A stretch of DNA of 13,050 nucleotides from CAYGUI01 sp964353115 (GTDB lineage: Bacteria; Pseudomonadota; Gammaproteobacteria; JAGOUU01), in the NCBI GenBank assembly GCA_964353115.1, contig CAYGUI010000034.1, forward strand, positions 1 to 13,050. The letters are read 5' to 3'. Both the position numbers and the translations under genes were made by a program. Below, one piece after another: positions 6,157 to 13,050 of this stretch. Position 1 is the stretch's first letter. Every line of letters starts with the position of its first letter. The notes under the pieces are model-generated. The model made no database searches. It was not told the DNA's origin and was given only the letters and a program-made list of their open reading frames with translations.

Positions 6157-7186
6157 TTGGTATAAAAAATATTTCTCACAACCTGAGGCAGTAGTTCTTG
6201 GGATTTTTTTGTTTTCTTTGTTGTTTATACTCAATTTTTTTGGCGATATCTTAGCGCCATTAATAGCCAGCGTTATAATTGCATATTTTTTAGAGTGGTG
6301 TGTTGATATATTTTCTTTTACAAGATTACCGCGTAAATTAATTTTTATCATAATATATTGCATATTTTTAGGATTGTTAATGTGGATTATTTTTGCTTTA
6401 CTACCTCTTTTGTGGAAGCAATTAGCTAGCTTTATTGAATCTTTACCTAGCATGTTAGAAAAGGGAAGCATATTGTTGTCAAATTTTATGCAAAAATACT
6501 CAAAGTTTACCTCTGAAGACTTTATTAACTCAATATCGGTAAATATGCGCACCCAGCTTACAACTTATGGCCAGCATTTGTTATCAATATCGATTCAAAC
6601 AATACCTAGTATTATTTCAATAATAGTTTATGTCTTATTAGTGCCTTTATTAGTATTTTTTATGTTATTTGATAAAGAAAATTTAGCTAAATCTTTTTCA
6701 GTATTAATTCCAAAAGACAACGTATTAATTAAAAAAGTGTGGGCACAATTAGATGAAGGAATTGGTAATTATATTCGAGGTAGAATAATTGAAATTATCA
6801 TAGTTTCTGTTGTTGCTTATATGGCTTTTTATTATTTAAATTTGCAATATGCGTCTTTGCTAGCAGTTGGTATGGGGTTATCGACTTTGTTGCCATATAT
6901 TGGAGCTATTATTATTACTTTTCCCGTTGCACTAGTTGCATTTTTTCAATGGGGGGCTACAGTAAATTTTGCATATACAATTATCGTTTATGCAATTATT
7001 ATGTTTCTTGATGGGAACATACTCGTACCAATATTATTTTCTGAAACAGTAAATATTCATCCAGTATCAATCTTAGTTGCTATTTTAGTTTTTGGTGGCA
7101 TTTGGGGCTTCTGGGGGGTATTTTTTGCTATTCCTTTAGCAATTTTGATAAAAGCCGTAGTTAGCCTTTGGCCTGTTGCTAGATAA
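6128..7186 (+). CDS. perM: AI-2E family membrane transporter, PerM-like
   Basis: This polytopic inner-membrane protein belongs to the AI-2E exporter/permease (UPF0118) family. The 352-residue product has the length of E. coli PerM (353). About eight hydrophobic spans are visible: two between 20 and 57, then about 70-95, 156-181, 219-237, 241-273, 280-303 and 312-346. Strong family landmarks are GNYIRGR at 213-219, PYIGA at 256-260, DGNILVPILFSE at 295-306, HPVSIL at 311-316 and the closing GGIWGFWGVFFAIPLA at 323-338. These match E. coli PerM closely in memory. The substrate is not established for PerM. Two starts are possible, ATG 6128 or ATG 6137. Both overlap the LysR gene, by 29 or 20 nt, in another frame. 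GAGAG before 6137 is the better ribosome site, but it is weak. In E. coli perM is adjacent to bepA; here the LysR gene separates them. Confidence 0.9.
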   Translation: MRAMKELLSSWYKKYFSQPEAVVLGIFLFSLLFILNFFGDILAPLIASVIIAYFLEWCVDIFSFTRLPRKLIFIIIYCIFLGLLMWIIFALLPLLWKQLASFIESLPSMLEKGSILLSNFMQKYSKFTSEDFINSISVNMRTQLTTYGQHLLSISIQTIPSIISIIVYVLLVPLLVFFMLFDKENLAKSFSVLIPKDNVLIKKVWAQLDEGIGNYIRGRIIEIIIVSVVAYMAFYYLNLQYASLLAVGMGLSTLLPYIGAIIITFPVALVAFFQWGATVNFAYTIIVYAIIMFLDGNILVPILFSETVNIHPVSILVAILVFGGIWGFWGVFFAIPLAILIKAVVSLWPVAR

Positions 7187-7204
7187 ATTTCTTTGTGATA
7201 TATC

Positions 7205-7210
7205 TATAAT
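7205..7210 (+). promoter_or_regulatory. Possible -10 box before the beta-oxidation genes
   Basis: TATAAT lies 24 bases before the thiolase ATG, in the 47-base gap after perM. The nearest -35-like hexamer, TTGCTA at 7176-7181, is 23 bases away, which is too far. An overlapping TATATC at 7199-7204 would be 17 bases from it. No FadR-like operator was recognised. The fad genes may have their own promoter here or be read from perM. Confidence 0.25.
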
Positions 7211-7220
7211 TCAATTCATG

Positions 7221-7227
7221 AAAGGAG
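7221..7227 (+). promoter_or_regulatory. Shine-Dalgarno site of the thiolase gene
   Basis: AAAGGAG lies 6 bases before ATG 7234 but only 3 before the in-frame TTG at 7231. It therefore decides for the ATG. It is the strongest ribosome site in the window, in keeping with an abundant metabolic enzyme. Confidence 0.8.
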
Positions 7228-7233
7228 TCATTG

Positions 7234-8517
7234 ATGAGCAAGGTATATCTTATCGACAGCAGCCGTACACCATTTATTAAATGGTCTGGCAATCAAAATG
7301 AATGGTCAGCATCAAGTTTGGCTGTTAGCACCGGATTAGAATTATTAAAGCGTCAAAAATTTTCTGCTGATAATATCGATGAATGTATCATTGGTTGTGC
7401 CATGCCGTCGCCTTATGAAGCTAATATTGCTCGAATAATAGCTCTAAGATTGGGCCTTAATGCAAAGACCCCTGCTTATACAGTAATGCGTAATTGCGCC
7501 TCTGGCATGCAGGCAATTGATAACGCTTTTCAAAGTATTAAGCAAAATAAATCACAAATAGTTTTAGCTGGCGGTTGCGAGGCCATGAGTCGCGCACCAG
7601 TTATGTTGAATGATAGCATGATAAGCTGGTTAGTTAAGTTGTTTAAATCGAAATCAAGCTTAGCTAAATTTAAAGAAATGTTATCTTTCAGACCAGGATT
7701 ATTAAAACTTACTTATGCATTGCAGTGCGGTTTAACTGATGCAACTATAAATATGAATATGGGAGAAACTGCAGAGAAGGTGGCATATTTATTTAATATT
7801 AGTCGTCAGGAGATGGATGAATTTTCTGTGCAAAGTCATAAAAAATTAGCAGAAGCTTTTGATAATAAAAATATGCCAGAAATTACTAATTTATACTCTC
7901 TTAAAAACTCTGACGTAATAGCAGAAGATACGGGTTTACGACGTGATAGTAGCATAGAAAATTTAGCTAAATTAAAACCAGCATTTGATAAGTATTTTGG
8001 AAAAGTTACGGCCGGTAATAGTTCACAAATTACTGATGGAGCATCTTTGGTATTAGTAGCAAGTGAAGAGGCGGTAAATAAATATAATCTTGATGTATTA
8101 GCTGAAATAATAGATGTTAGTTGGTCTGGTCTTGATCCAAGTGTTATGGGGCTTGGACCGGTTTATGCTAGTACAAAATTGCTAAAAAATAATAATTTAT
8201 CTATGTCCGACATTGATTATTGGGAAATAAATGAAGCATTTGCTGGACAAGTTATAGGATGTTTAAAAGCGTGGCAGGATGACAATTTTTGCCGTGATAA
8301 ATTAGGTCTTGATGGTGCTCTTGGTAAGTTAGATCAAAGTAAATTAAATATTGATGGCGGTGCAATAGCTTGTGGACATCCAATTGGTGCAACTGGAGCG
8401 CGTATTTCTTCGCATGTGGCACATATTTTAAAGCGCAAAAAAGCTAAATTAGGAATAGCGACCTTGTGCATTGGAGGTGGTCAGGGCGGAGCAATATTGT
8501 TAAAAAATGGAGTTTAA
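7234..8517 (+). CDS. fadI: Acetyl-CoA C-acyltransferase (3-ketoacyl-CoA thiolase), FadI-like
   Basis: This enzyme performs the last step of beta-oxidation, cleaving 3-ketoacyl-CoA with CoA to acetyl-CoA and a shortened acyl-CoA. The 427-residue protein holds all thiolase residues: nucleophile Cys88 in RNCASGMQA, NEAFAG at 333-338, His382 in ACGHPIGATGAR and the second Cys412 in CIGGGQGGA. Its length is nearer E. coli FadI (436) than FadA (387). The difference lies largely in the loop at about 120-180, which is long and hydrophobic/basic (ISWLVKLFKSK, MLSFRPGLLKLTYALQ) as in FadI and the mitochondrial trifunctional beta subunit, where the loop region contacts membrane. The order thiolase first, then multifunctional enzyme, also matches fadIJ and not fadBA. 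The start at ATG 7234 is chosen from the AAAGGAG site; TTG 7231 is rejected. The stop is one base before the fadJ-like start. Confidence 0.9.
   Translation: MSKVYLIDSSRTPFIKWSGNQNEWSASSLAVSTGLELLKRQKFSADNIDECIIGCAMPSPYEANIARIIALRLGLNAKTPAYTVMRNCASGMQAIDNAFQSIKQNKSQIVLAGGCEAMSRAPVMLNDSMISWLVKLFKSKSSLAKFKEMLSFRPGLLKLTYALQCGLTDATINMNMGETAEKVAYLFNISRQEMDEFSVQSHKKLAEAFDNKNMPEITNLYSLKNSDVIAEDTGLRRDSSIENLAKLKPAFDKYFGKVTAGNSSQITDGASLVLVASEEAVNKYNLDVLAEIIDVSWSGLDPSVMGLGPVYASTKLLKNNNLSMSDIDYWEINEAFAGQVIGCLKAWQDDNFCRDKLGLDGALGKLDQSKLNIDGGAIACGHPIGATGARISSHVAHILKRKKAKLGIATLCIGGGQGGAILLKNGV
8509..8512 (+). promoter_or_regulatory. Shine-Dalgarno site of the fadJ-like gene, inside the thiolase end
   Basis: GGAG lies 6 bases before ATG 8519 and is embedded in the final thiolase codons. 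It indicates translational coupling and rules for 8519 over the in-frame ATG at 8507, which has no ribosome site. Confidence 0.7.
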
Positions 8518-8518
8518 A

Positions 8519-10546
8519 ATGAGCACAGGTTATAGAAATTGGGATCTTATTAATCAAAACAATACTTATATAGCAATCTTTGATAAAAAAGAAGAAACAG
8601 CTAATAGTTTAGATCAAGAATCGTTAAGAGAATTAAATCATATTATTACAGATTTAAAATCACAGCCTAATATAAAAGCTTTAGTTATCAAATCTGGCAA
8701 AAAAAATGGTTTTATTTTTGGAGCCGATATTAAGCAATTTGTTAATATAAAATCTACTGATGCAGCTTTAGAAATAGTTATAGCCGGACACAAAGTTTTT
8801 GATCACTTAAGATCATTGCCGTTTAAAACTATCTGCGTTATCAATGGAAATTGTTTAGGTGGTGGTTTAGAGTTAGCCTTGGCCTGTGATTACCGTTTAA
8901 TTCTTGAAAGCTATAAACCGTGTATTGGCTTACCAGAAATTAAACTTGGAATAATACCTGGGTGGACTGGTTCGTCAGAATTACCAAAATTAATTGGTTT
9001 AGCAAAAGCTTTGCCATTGATGTTGATGGGAAAAATATTAACACCCAAAGCAGCTAAGAAATTAGGAATTGTTGATGCTATTGTTCCTGAAAGACATTTT
9101 GAAGATTGTTATAAATATTTTGTTGATAATAATATTCCAAAATATAAAGCAGGTCTTGCCGATAGAATTAGCAATAAATTATTAGCACGAATATTAATTG
9201 GTAAAAAAGCTTTATCAGAACTTAAGAAGAAAGTTAAAAAAGAGCATTATCCAGCGCCATACGCGTTAGTTAATAATGTTGTTAAGTATGGCGTTAGTAA
9301 TTATGCCAAGCAACGTGAAATAGCCACAATGGGGCAATTAATTGCTACCGATACCGCCAGAAATTTATTACGAGTATTTTTTCTATCTGAAAAACTTAAA
9401 AAAGTACCTGAAAATTTTAAGTTTACTGGTAAACATGTTCATGTAATTGGTGCAGGAACTATGGGGGCTGATATTGCTGCATATTGTGCTTTAAAAGGCT
9501 TAAAGGTCACTTTACAAGATTTTAATACTAAAGCTATAGCAGCAGGTTTAGGACGTGCTAATAAATTATTTAGTAAAAAATTAAAAGAAAAATTTTTGAT
9601 TCAAAAATCATTAGATAATCTTATTCCAGATGTAGAAGGCCATGGTATTAAAAACGCTGATTTAATTATTGAAGCTATTGTTGAAAAATTAGAAATAAAA
9701 CGTGATTTATTTGCCAAAATTGAGCAAGAAGCTAAAAATGATGCGATTTTAGCGACTAATACTTCAAGTATTAATATTGAAAATATTGCTGCTAATATGC
9801 AAAATAAAGAGCGCCTAATAGGAATTCATTACTTCAATCCAGTATCATTAATGCCATTAGTTGAAGTTGTCCGTGGCCCTAATAGTAGTGATGAGGCTGT
9901 GGGACGCGGATTAAATTTTGTGAAAAATATTTCTAAATTCCCATTAGAAGTAAAAAGTAGCCCAGGTTTTTTAGTAAACAGAGTTTTAGCACCATATTTA
10001 TTAGAAGCTATGTTGTTATTAGAAGATGGGGTGTCTGCTGAGGATATTGATCAGGCTATGCGTGATTTTGGTATGCCACAGGGCCCTATAGAATTATCAG
10101 ATATGGTTGGTCTTGATATATGTTTATCTGTTGGGGAAGTCTTGGCAAGTCATTATGGTGTCTCGGTACCAGAAATTTTACGCAAAAAAGTTGAAGATAA
10201 GCATTTAGGAGTTAAAACTGGCCAAGGATTTTATAAATATAATAAAAAACAAAAAGGTGCTGCAGCTGATAAAGCTAAAATATCTGCAAAAAAACAAGAA
10301 ATAACTGATAGATTAGTATTAAGATTTTTAAATGAAACAGTAATTTGTCTTGATGAAAAAATAGTAAAAGATCAAGATAGTTTAGATGCAGGAATAATCT
10401 TCGGTACTGGATTTGCCCCTTTTAGAGGAGGACCAATTAATTATATTAAAGAAATTGGAAAAGAAGAATTAATAAAAAAACTAGATAATTTAAGCCAAAA
10501 ACTTGGCGAGAGATTTAAACCTAATAAATTATGGAGTGAACTATAA
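8519..10546 (+). CDS. fadJ: Multifunctional beta-oxidation enzyme: enoyl-CoA hydratase / 3-hydroxyacyl-CoA dehydrogenase, FadJ-like
   Basis: This is the alpha subunit of a trifunctional beta-oxidation complex. It hydrates 2-enoyl-CoA and oxidises 3-hydroxyacyl-CoA with NAD. The 675-residue protein is somewhat shorter than FadJ (714) or FadB (729). The N-terminal crotonase domain (about 1-190) has GADIKQF at 68-74 and the oxyanion glycines plus Glu118 in GGGLELALACDYR. Glu140 in IGLPEIKLGIIPGW is the second catalytic acid. A helical linker runs to about 300. The NAD-binding fold starts with HVIGAGTMGADIA (GxGxxG at 311-316). ATNTSSINI is at 412-420, and His437 and Glu449 in HYFNPVSLMPLVE have the same 12-residue spacing as the FadB dyad His450/Glu462. 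Asn487 is in GFLVNRV. The C-terminal domain closes with GTGFAPFRGGP at 629-639. The start at ATG 8519 is fixed by GGAG, one base after the thiolase stop, so the two subunits are coupled. All catalytic residues are intact. Confidence 0.93.
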   Translation: MSTGYRNWDLINQNNTYIAIFDKKEETANSLDQESLRELNHIITDLKSQPNIKALVIKSGKKNGFIFGADIKQFVNIKSTDAALEIVIAGHKVFDHLRSLPFKTICVINGNCLGGGLELALACDYRLILESYKPCIGLPEIKLGIIPGWTGSSELPKLIGLAKALPLMLMGKILTPKAAKKLGIVDAIVPERHFEDCYKYFVDNNIPKYKAGLADRISNKLLARILIGKKALSELKKKVKKEHYPAPYALVNNVVKYGVSNYAKQREIATMGQLIATDTARNLLRVFFLSEKLKKVPENFKFTGKHVHVIGAGTMGADIAAYCALKGLKVTLQDFNTKAIAAGLGRANKLFSKKLKEKFLIQKSLDNLIPDVEGHGIKNADLIIEAIVEKLEIKRDLFAKIEQEAKNDAILATNTSSINIENIAANMQNKERLIGIHYFNPVSLMPLVEVVRGPNSSDEAVGRGLNFVKNISKFPLEVKSSPGFLVNRVLAPYLLEAMLLLEDGVSAEDIDQAMRDFGMPQGPIELSDMVGLDICLSVGEVLASHYGVSVPEILRKKVEDKHLGVKTGQGFYKYNKKQKGAAADKAKISAKKQEITDRLVLRFLNETVICLDEKIVKDQDSLDAGIIFGTGFAPFRGGPINYIKEIGKEELIKKLDNLSQKLGERFKPNKLWSEL

Positions 10547-10554
10547 TTTGACTT

Positions 10555-11919
10555 ATGGATTTTGAAGCAGTAGTTCGAAACTTATTATCGCGAGATGAAG
10601 TAACTGATGAAGAGCTATGTGATTTTTTGCTTTATTTAGATCTTATTATTTCTGGTGAATCTGAGTTAAAAAATAGAGAATTTTGGCCGGAAATTAAGTC
10701 AAAAACTGAAAACATAGATTTGTTGGAAAATTATATAAGAAACAGTTTTGTTTTTTCATCAGATAGAACAAGACTCTTGATGTTTTGCTCAGAACAAATA
10801 TCATTACTAGTATCAGTTCTTGATAAATATTTAAGTAAAGAAGTTCCACCTGAAAGAATAGCTCTATTAAAATTATGCCTATTAGCTTTAGGATCTTTTA
10901 AGGAAAATTCTACTTGTTTTTCTTTATTAAAAGAGGAATTAAGAGTAAAAAAATCTCAGCCTAGAAAACTTATAATATCAAAAGATTTTGATATTAACTC
11001 TGATTTGTCAGAAGCGATTAGTATAAAAAGAAAGTTTAATGCTTTAGAAATATATAGTAAAGAAGGTATAACTAAATTTAATTTATATTTAACTTTATTA
11101 GATATACAAGAAGCAGAATTTGAAAATATATCAATGGAAAGTCTAAAACATAGATATATAAATTTAAAATCTATAGAGAGAAAATTTGTCATTCCCGAGA
11201 TAGTAAAAGAAAAAATTGAAGAAGCATACACTTATCTTGTTGAAGAATTAGAAATAGAATTACAAAGATTAAGAAGTAGAGACTTTTTTTCTGAATATAT
11301 TAGTTTAAATAATCAAGCAAATGCTATTTGTTGCCAGCAATCTGATTTTTCTAAAAAAATAAATAATTTAAATAAATTATTATCTAACGCTAAAATAGAG
11401 CAATCTCATTGCTCTAAGTTATTTAAACATACAGACTATTTAGATTCTCCTAAGTATAAAGGGTTAGAAGAGTCATTAGATAATTTAAATAGACTAATAT
11501 CTTCTATAGAAATTGATATTTCTAAATATGAAAAATTAAACCAGGAATATGAAAGATACAATGGTTTATTTTTGGAAATATGTACGTATACAGAAAGTTC
11601 AATGGATAAATATATCAATGACAGCGTTAATAAAGATAGGATAAAAGATGCAAGTAGTGTAAAAGATCGTATAAAATTTCTTCAAAGTAACTTGTCTTTG
11701 AAGCCAAGAGAGAAAATTACAAATCTTTTTACTTTTATAAGTGAAATTAAAAAAGAAGTATCATTAAAGCATTTAGATGGTTATGTTGGTGTTTGTAAAG
11801 CGGCTATTGGGAAAAAAAGTAGTCTTGAAATACGATTCGAAGAGATAATAGAGCAATTTAAAGCAGAATATCATAAGATCGTTTCGATGCCAGTAATATC
11901 GTCTTCATGTAAGGTTTAA
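10555..11919 (+). CDS. Unrecognised 454-residue helical protein, partly coiled-coil-like
   Basis: I do not recognise this protein. Its 454 residues have no signal peptide, no membrane span and no familiar catalytic motif, while ten scattered cysteines suggest a cytosolic (or host-cell) place. Residues 1-130 look like packed helices rich in Leu. About 185-245 and 262-345 are charged, Leu/Ile-periodic and likely coiled coil (for example EELEIELQRLRSR and LEESLDNLNRLISSIEIDISKYEKL in short pieces). The C-terminus has a glutamate-rich helix (FEEIIEQFKAEYH, 428-440) followed by a short Ser-rich tail ISSSCKV. That pattern is seen in Dot/Icm type IV effectors, but here it is only suggestive. It starts 8 bases after the fadJ-like stop with no ribosome site, and a TATAAT at 10542-10547 overlaps that stop. 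Arginine is coded by AGA/AGG in 17 of 21 cases, against 11 of 22 in the fadJ-like gene. It overlaps the next, opposing gene by four bases. Confidence 0.72.
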   Translation: MDFEAVVRNLLSRDEVTDEELCDFLLYLDLIISGESELKNREFWPEIKSKTENIDLLENYIRNSFVFSSDRTRLLMFCSEQISLLVSVLDKYLSKEVPPERIALLKLCLLALGSFKENSTCFSLLKEELRVKKSQPRKLIISKDFDINSDLSEAISIKRKFNALEIYSKEGITKFNLYLTLLDIQEAEFENISMESLKHRYINLKSIERKFVIPEIVKEKIEEAYTYLVEELEIELQRLRSRDFFSEYISLNNQANAICCQQSDFSKKINNLNKLLSNAKIEQSHCSKLFKHTDYLDSPKYKGLEESLDNLNRLISSIEIDISKYEKLNQEYERYNGLFLEICTYTESSMDKYINDSVNKDRIKDASSVKDRIKFLQSNLSLKPREKITNLFTFISEIKKEVSLKHLDGYVGVCKAAIGKKSSLEIRFEEIIEQFKAEYHKIVSMPVISSSCKV

Positions 11920-13049
11920 GCTGGATTTAGTGATGTACAACTTTCAGAAATTTTTTCTAATATTTCTTTATACCTATTATTTAAACTATCATCACCTGAA
12001 TATTCAGCAATAATTTGCATTAACTTTAATTTTTCAATATATCCAGGATTTTTTAAATAGATGCCAGATATGTCAGTGTTAATATTTATTAGAATATTAG
12101 CTAATTGCCTTAAAATAAAATCCTTTATTATTTCATGATAAAAATCAGATTTTTCAAATATTATTTTTATAAATAATAAATCTTCATGACTATATTTTGA
12201 AGATAAAAACATGATGTTTCGTTTTATTCTTTGAAAAACTTCATATGTTTTTTTAAAATTCTCTGCTAAATCCCTGTCTTCCTTGGTGAAAATTCCTGAG
12301 GGTAGTTTTAAAATGGTTTCACATGCTTTAATAACTGAATTATCTTCAGATAGCGACTGGCTAGCAATAATATCTTGTTTTTCTAAAATTATTTTAATAA
12401 TTTCGCTGATTTTTTTCTTAAAGAGGTCGCTCCAACAATTCTCTTCTAAAATGCCATTTGCCAATCTAATTTGTCTAATTTTTGTGAATTTAGGAGTTAT
12501 TTCTGATAATTTGTCATGGTGAGCTATTAAATATAAACAAATATAATTTTCCCAAATTAAAGCTAGTCTTTCGTAGATACTTATTGTAGTTATATTATGC
12601 CTTGCAAGATATTTTTTGGTTTCATCTTCTGCTTGTATTAATATTTGTATTTTAGATAAATCTATGCTGGCATCTTCTGTTAACTCTCGAGGATTAGTTT
12701 GTAGTATTTTATGTATTACTGCTATTTTTCCAGGTATTTCAGGTGATTTTTTTGTGGTAAATGGGAATGATGAGCCTGATGAATTATAAAAATGCTCAAT
12801 CTCTGATAGAGAATATGATGTGATATTTTCAATACAAAGATTTATTGGCGATAAATTTGGTCTGGCAAATCCAGGAATTATCGCACTCGATGCAAAAAAA
12901 GTTCTAGTATTAGATTTTAGTGGTTCTAGTAAAGGTTTAATTTCAGCTTTAACTTTATAAATTAAGTCATTATAAATTTCTAGTATTAGATCAAAATTTA
13001 TGCTTAATTTTTCTTCATTAGGATTATCAGGAAGATTGTATGGGTATGA
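11916..13049 (-). CDS. Unrecognised protein, 3' part of a gene cut by the right edge
   Basis: I do not recognise this protein. Reading the minus strand from base 13049, the frame stays open without a stop to TAA at 11918-11916, giving 377 visible residues. No ATG occurs in frame, so the real start must lie beyond the right edge. The in-frame TTG at 12464 is not a likely start, since 195 codons of open frame precede it. The N-terminal visible half contains a loop rich in Ser/Pro/Gly (about SSGSSFPFTTKKSPEIPGK, 12779-12723). The rest is helical and charged, with no membrane span or known motif. It ends in a Glu/Lys helix, YKEILEKISES, and a short tail CTSLNPA. Its stop shares the four bases TTAA with the stop of the 454-residue protein. 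The similar make-up of both proteins (long, helical, acidic end helix, short polar tail) suggests a similar kind of protein, but I see no clear sequence repeat between them. Confidence 0.68.
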   Translation of the reverse strand, partial: SYPYNLPDNPNEEKLSINFDLILEIYNDLIYKVKAEIKPLLEPLKSNTRTFFASSAIIPGFARPNLSPINLCIENITSYSLSEIEHFYNSSGSSFPFTTKKSPEIPGKIAVIHKILQTNPRELTEDASIDLSKIQILIQAEDETKKYLARHNITTISIYERLALIWENYICLYLIAHHDKLSEITPKFTKIRQIRLANGILEENCWSDLFKKKISEIIKIILEKQDIIASQSLSEDNSVIKACETILKLPSGIFTKEDRDLAENFKKTYEVFQRIKRNIMFLSSKYSHEDLLFIKIIFEKSDFYHEIIKDFILRQLANILININTDISGIYLKNPGYIEKLKLMQIIAEYSGDDSLNNRYKEILEKISESCTSLNPA

Positions 13050-13050
13050 T

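Noticed and set aside
6118..6552. Open frame of 144 codons on the minus strand opposite perM
   Set aside because: It lies wholly antisense to well-conserved PerM and LysR codons, has no ribosome site and no family resemblance; it is a by-product of AT-rich coding bias.
7231..7233. TTG as thiolase start
   Set aside because: AAAGGAG at 7221-7227 would be only 3 bases away; ATG 7234 has proper spacing and fits the family N-terminus.
8507..8509. ATG as start of the fadJ-like gene
   Set aside because: It has no ribosome site, whereas GGAG at 8509-8512 is correctly placed for ATG 8519.
11396..11416. Nine-pair perfect inverted repeat with a three-base loop inside the 454-residue gene
   Set aside because: The stem TAGAGCAAT/ATTGCTCTA is real, but one such hairpin is expected by chance in 13 kb of AT-rich DNA, it lies mid-gene and no T run follows.
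11916..11919. The two right-hand unknown genes as a toxin-antitoxin or two-part defence operon
   Set aside because: They are convergent and not co-transcribed, both are long, and no nuclease, helicase, kinase or pore-forming motif is visible.
12462..12464. TTG on the minus strand as the start of the right-edge gene
   Set aside because: There is no stop in this frame from 13049 down to here, so 195 further codons precede it and the gene clearly extends past the window.
1..13050. CRISPR array, tRNA or rRNA, insertion sequence, integrase, toxin-antitoxin pair or defence genes
   Set aside because: No spaced direct repeats, cloverleaf-like sequences, terminal inverted repeats or recognisable mobile or defence proteins were seen on either strand.

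Overview
The window looks like chromosomal DNA of an AT-rich gammaproteobacterium. MutH, which is almost confined to Gammaproteobacteria with Dam methylation, a PerM very like the enterobacterial one, a BepA-type periplasmic protease and a fadI-fadJ pair all point that way. The high AT content, very tight packing and long unrecognised helical proteins at both edges would suit a host-associated Legionellales/Coxiellaceae-type lineage, but that placement is inference only.

Layout. At 3-473 (+) lies the 3' end of an unrecognised gene that runs in from the left edge. Next is a minus-strand block transcribed mutH (3048-2449) -> DUF47/PhoU-like Pit accessory protein (2418-1738) -> Pit phosphate transporter (1716-448). 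Its gaps are only 30 and 21 nt, so it may be one transcription unit. mutH holds a 10-base run of N at 2496-2505. ung (3072-3752, +) starts 23 nt from the mutH start, head to head, giving a DNA-repair pair. bepA (5157-3736, -) converges on ung with a 17-nt overlap. A 99-bp divergent spacer, with a -10 box and an imperfect palindrome, separates bepA from a LysR-type regulator (5257-6156, +), whose end overlaps perM (6128-7186, +). perM and bepA are neighbours in E. coli; here a LysR gene sits between them.

fadI-like thiolase (7234-8517, +) and fadJ-like multifunctional enzyme (8519-10546, +) follow, one base apart. Each has a readable Shine-Dalgarno site that fixes its start. Together they would carry out the hydration, dehydrogenation and thiolysis steps of fatty-acid beta-oxidation. 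Eight bases later comes a 454-residue unrecognised helical protein (10555-11919, +). It converges, with a four-base stop-codon overlap, on another unrecognised gene (minus strand, 11916 to at least 13049) that enters from the right edge.

No tRNA, rRNA, CRISPR array, insertion sequence, integrase or origin was seen, and no stretch over 300 bases lacks a gene. Most of the window is ordinary housekeeping. I did not find a convincing new multi-gene system. The parts most worth attention are the two right-hand unrecognised proteins, the divergent bepA/lysR control region and the repeated tail-to-tail gene overlaps.
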